Origin: Promethearchaeota archaeon
GTDB taxonomy: Archaea; Asgardarchaeota; Lokiarchaeia; Sigyniarchaeales; SOKP01
Reading direction: 5' to 3'
Length of the DNA: 8,176 nt
NCBI GenBank assembly: GCA_016840695.1
Contig: JAEORV010000053.1
Coordinates: 1-8,176, forward strand
Positions within the stretch are counted from its first letter, which is position 1, and every line of letters begins with the position of its first letter. The notes beneath the pieces are model-generated. The model saw only the letters and a list, made by a program, of their open reading frames with translations, did no database searches and was not told the DNA's origin. Position numbers and translations under genes: made by a program. Below are positions 5,921 through 8,176 of the stretch, piece after piece.

Positions 5921-7063
5921 TTAATGAGATCTTCCCGAGACATTCTTGGTCATTGCTTCCATCGTGTTTACCGCGGGGATTTTGTCATATTTTTTCACCA
6001 TGGTTAATGCCTCTTCAGGACAATTATAAGCACATACTCCACAACCAATACATCTATCGTAATCTATAGTGATTTTATCATCCTCTTCTACTTCACTAAT
6101 GACACACATTGGACATAGATTAACACAGTTCTGACAAAAGATACACTTCTCCCGGTCATATTCCGGGATGAAGTTCGAGTTCGCTAGGAGTCCTGGATCA
6201 TTAAATTGGTGAAGCCCACGAAGCATGATACAGCAATCTCTATCGCAATTACACATGAATGTTGACTTCTCTTGTATGTTTTGAGTTGTATGTACTAATC
6301 CCGCTTTAGCCGCCTTGCTCAAAGTTTCAAGAAGTTTCTCTTTTGTGAGTTCCCGCCCAAACCCATTTTCAATGACATAATCTGCCCAGGTATTAAAAGC
6401 GATGCAGACATTAATTGGATAATCATTCACCGTTTTTCCATTATTATAGATCTTCATGTGCGTTCGACACGCGCAATCCATAACAGACACCCTGCGAGCC
6501 TTTTCTACGAGAATTTTTGCCTGCTCGAAGGGAAGTATGTCATTTTTTACAACATCCAAATCTTGTGCAACCTCAATGAGTTTGCCCTTCCCTCTTTCAA
6601 CAGTTTCTTCAAGCGCTTTCTGTTCTACTAGAACCCTCATGAAGGGATATTTAGAACTAAACGCTTTTGCAACATTTCCTTTGTCGTAATATTTCTCGTA
6701 AGCCTCGGTAAATACCATTAAAGTCTCTTTTTCTTCAGCAGCAGCCCTTTCGTGATTCGAGAAATATAATTCAAATAATCCCGGTACCAATGGAAACATG
6801 GAGTATGTCCTGTTATCACCTTTTCCTGACGAAAATAGTCTCTGAGTCCTGGCCATTTCTTCTAACATTGGTTTTATTTCCTCAATCGGGCGCTTGACTT
6901 TCCGAGCGATCTTTTCAGCAGTAAAGCGGTCAAGATATGGCCCATTAAATGTTAATAATATATCTGTTTCTTCTGAGTTAAATAAAGCTTCAAGAATTTT
7001 TCGCATCTCCTCGTTCCATATAACTCCCATTTTTTGTGCTATTTTTTCGTATTTATCCGTCAA
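5921..7063 (-). CDS. Iron-sulfur protein with winged-helix-like N-terminus and two [4Fe-4S] ferredoxin domain
   Basis: A 380-residue cytoplasmic protein. Residues about 35-90 read like a winged helix (ILLTFNGPYLDRFTAEKIAR, then a basic hairpin-like region). A helical middle leads to a cysteine region: CAC at 197-199, C220, then CNC at 271-273 and CC at 277-278, enough ligands for an extra cluster. The C-terminal ferredoxin domain has two CxxCxxCxxxCP motifs, at C307/310/313/317 and C338/341/344/348, each fitting a [4Fe-4S] cluster; C320 is spare. From memory this architecture recurs in anaerobic bacteria and archaea, generally annotated only as 4Fe-4S binding protein. It may pass electrons or sense redox state; I cannot decide which. 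The start is a TTG at 7063, chosen because AAGGTAAT precedes it and the YEKIAQKMGV segment looks family-conserved. The ATG at 7030 (Met12) has no such site. It is upstream of the oxidoreductase operon on the same strand. Confidence 0.87.
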   Translation of the reverse strand: MTDKYEKIAQKMGVIWNEEMRKILEALFNSEETDILLTFNGPYLDRFTAEKIARKVKRPIEEIKPMLEEMARTQRLFSSGKGDNRTYSMFPLVPGLFELYFSNHERAAAEEKETLMVFTEAYEKYYDKGNVAKAFSSKYPFMRVLVEQKALEETVERGKGKLIEVAQDLDVVKNDILPFEQAKILVEKARRVSVMDCACRTHMKIYNNGKTVNDYPINVCIAFNTWADYVIENGFGRELTKEKLLETLSKAAKAGLVHTTQNIQEKSTFMCNCDRDCCIMLRGLHQFNDPGLLANSNFIPEYDREKCIFCQNCVNLCPMCVISEVEEDDKITIDYDRCIGCGVCAYNCPEEALTMVKKYDKIPAVNTMEAMTKNVSGRSH

Positions 7064-7066
7064 TTT

Positions 7067-7074
7067 ATTACCTT
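7067..7074 (-). promoter_or_regulatory. Ribosome binding site supporting a TTG start
   Basis: AAGGTAAT on the minus strand ends three bases before the TTG at 7063 and resembles the archaeal consensus AGGTGAT with one change. No comparable site precedes the ATG at 7030, so the TTG is preferred. Confidence 0.5.
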
Positions 7075-7233
7075 TTTTTCAAATTATATTAGATACTAGA
7101 ATATATCATCCATTATTATAACGACTTTTGATTATTTATTATTTGAATGCAATTTTTGAATAACTTTTTTCTTGTATGAAAACCAAATCTATTGTAAGCA
7201 TATATATATTTAGAATTGTATAAATTCCTTACA
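7075..7233. promoter_or_regulatory. Divergent promoter region between the iron-sulfur and GTPase genes
   Basis: This AT-rich spacer serves two genes reading outward. On the plus strand TATATATATTTA at 7201-7212 is centred about 28 bases before the GTPase ATG, as expected for an archaeal TATA box and a leaderless mRNA. On the minus strand GTTATAATAA near 7113-7122 and ATATAATT near 7083-7090 are possible TATA boxes for the iron-sulfur gene; the first would leave a leader long enough for its ribosome binding site. No tRNA or other structured RNA is visible. Confidence 0.5.
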
Positions 7234-8176
7234 ATGATAGATCGAATTGGAATCGTATATTCCGAGTTTGACCAGTTAATGGGGCCAATCCCAAAATTTT
7301 CTCTCCCTAATGTTAGCAAAAGTTTTGGTCGATTAATTGCTCAAAAATCAATCGATCTACTCTCAACTGAGGAAATAACGAATCCAAAAGCATTAGCTTT
7401 TTTACCCTTTCCAACGGAGAAAAAAAAGGGAGTTATTCGATGCATTGAATGGAAAGATGAAAGCTTGCGCGGTGATGTTGGCACGGCGTCACTTAGCTTG
7501 ATATTTGACGAAGATGACGATGCGATATTTTATAAATATATTAAGGATTTAGAGATCGTTTTTGACGAAGCTGCAGAGAAAATCATCGAATTAAATAAGC
7601 TTAACGCCGGACAAGATAAAATTACAATTCAACTAACAGATATTCATGAAAAATTTAAAAAATGGCTAAAAGAATTAGAACAGCACGAAGATGGAGCAAA
7701 AGACGACTCAGAAGCATTTCCAGATCACGACAAGGTCGATGTGACATCGAAATATTCGTTTAAAGTTGTCATTTGCGGAGATGCTGGCTGCGGTAAGACT
7801 TCAACTGTATTGAGATTTACTGATCGCGCTTTTAGACGTACTTACATTCCAACAATCGGCGTAAACGTGTCTAAAAAGGAAGTGTTGGTCGACGATAAGA
7901 TGGTATTTCTAATGTTATGGGACATTGCGGGACAACAAAAATTTTCTTACATTAGAGGACAATTCTATCAAGGCGCACAAGCGACCATTATATTGTATGA
8001 CATAACTAGAGCAGAAACTTTTAACGATATCAGACATTGGCACGAGGATATTAAAAGTACAATAGGAGATCGAGGCTCATCAATCGGTCTTTTATGCGCG
8101 AATAAGAAAGACTTAGAGCACGCAAGAAAAGTTACTGCTGAAGACGCTCAAAATCTAGCAACTGAACTAAATCTAC
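7234..8176 (+). CDS. Rab/Ras-like small GTPase with N-terminal longin/roadblock-like domain (partial, runs off right edge)
   Basis: The reading frame is open from the ATG at 7234 to the window end: 314 codons, C-terminus missing. Residues about 175-314 form a Ras-superfamily G domain. G1 is GDAGCGKTS (182-190, Lys188). Switch I holds Thr207 in YIPTIG, and G3 is WDIAGQ (229-234) with Gln234 matching the Ras catalytic glutamine. FYQGA and YDIT are Rab-like signatures, and G4 is NKKD (290-293). G5 lies beyond the edge. It should bind and hydrolyse GTP. Residues 1 to about 125 start IGIVYSEFDQLMGPIP, followed by a helix, more strands (KKGVIRCIEW, TASLSLIF) and a long helix; this order fits a longin/roadblock (profilin-like) fold. 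A charged linker (about 125-172) joins the halves. In eukaryotes and in bacterial MglA/MglB, such domains regulate GTPases, so control in cis is plausible. The TATA position and lack of a ribosome binding site suggest a leaderless mRNA. The G domain is certain, the N-terminal fold inferred. Confidence 0.92.
   Translation, partial: MIDRIGIVYSEFDQLMGPIPKFSLPNVSKSFGRLIAQKSIDLLSTEEITNPKALAFLPFPTEKKKGVIRCIEWKDESLRGDVGTASLSLIFDEDDDAIFYKYIKDLEIVFDEAAEKIIELNKLNAGQDKITIQLTDIHEKFKKWLKELEQHEDGAKDDSEAFPDHDKVDVTSKYSFKVVICGDAGCGKTSTVLRFTDRAFRRTYIPTIGVNVSKKEVLVDDKMVFLMLWDIAGQQKFSYIRGQFYQGAQATIILYDITRAETFNDIRHWHEDIKSTIGDRGSSIGLLCANKKDLEHARKVTAEDAQNLATELNL

Noticed and set aside
6456..6689. 77-codon plus-strand frame
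   Set aside because: Antisense inside the iron-sulfur protein gene.
6894..7121. 75-codon plus-strand frame
   Set aside because: Mostly antisense to the start of the iron-sulfur gene and then runs into the promoter spacer.
7116..7319. 67-codon minus-strand frame over the GTPase start
   Set aside because: Overlaps the promoter and first codons of the GTPase, is low-complexity and rich in Asn, Ile and Tyr, and resembles nothing I know.

Overview
The window is AT-rich DNA that most likely comes from an Asgard archaeon of the Lokiarchaeia type. The main reason is the gene entering the right edge: a Rab/Ras-type small GTPase with eukaryote-like G motifs, joined to an N-terminal domain that reads like a longin/roadblock fold. 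TATA-like boxes about 27-28 bases upstream of start codons, oligo-T tracts after genes, and Shine-Dalgarno sites of the GGAGTGAT type also fit an archaeon. This placement is inference; no rRNA or universal marker gene is present.

Layout. Bases 101-2092 (+) encode an acetoacetyl-CoA synthetase that looks complete. It converges, over a 24-base gap, on a class I SAM-dependent methyltransferase (2117-2863, -). A 140-base spacer follows; it carries what appears to be a decayed copy of the start of a flavodoxin gene. Then comes a tight minus-strand run, in transcription order: MDR oxidoreductase B (4850-5806), a small four-helix membrane protein (4480-4842), MDR oxidoreductase A (3487-4473) and a flavodoxin-family protein (3004-3474). 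Gaps in this run are only 6 to 12 bases and two of its ribosome binding sites sit at gene junctions, so it is very probably one transcript. Its promoter lies at about 5829-5862, where the TATA box is one arm of a perfect 12-bp inverted repeat. Upstream, also on the minus strand, is a 380-residue iron-sulfur protein (5921-7063): a winged-helix-like N-terminus, a seven-cysteine middle region and a two-cluster ferredoxin domain. It reads away from the GTPase gene (7234 to the right edge, +) across a 170-base spacer.

How the genes may work together. Flavodoxin, two NAD(P)H-type MDR reductases and a multi-cluster iron-sulfur protein give the central region a redox theme, probably anaerobic electron transfer and reduction of quinones, enones or aldehydes. 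Acetoacetyl-CoA synthetase feeds acetoacetate into acyl-CoA metabolism with ATP. No gene identifies the physiological substrate of the MDR pair. The GTPase is a separate module with a likely signalling or membrane-organising role. There is no tRNA, rRNA, CRISPR array or insertion sequence that I can see, and no gene-free stretch exceeds 170 bases.
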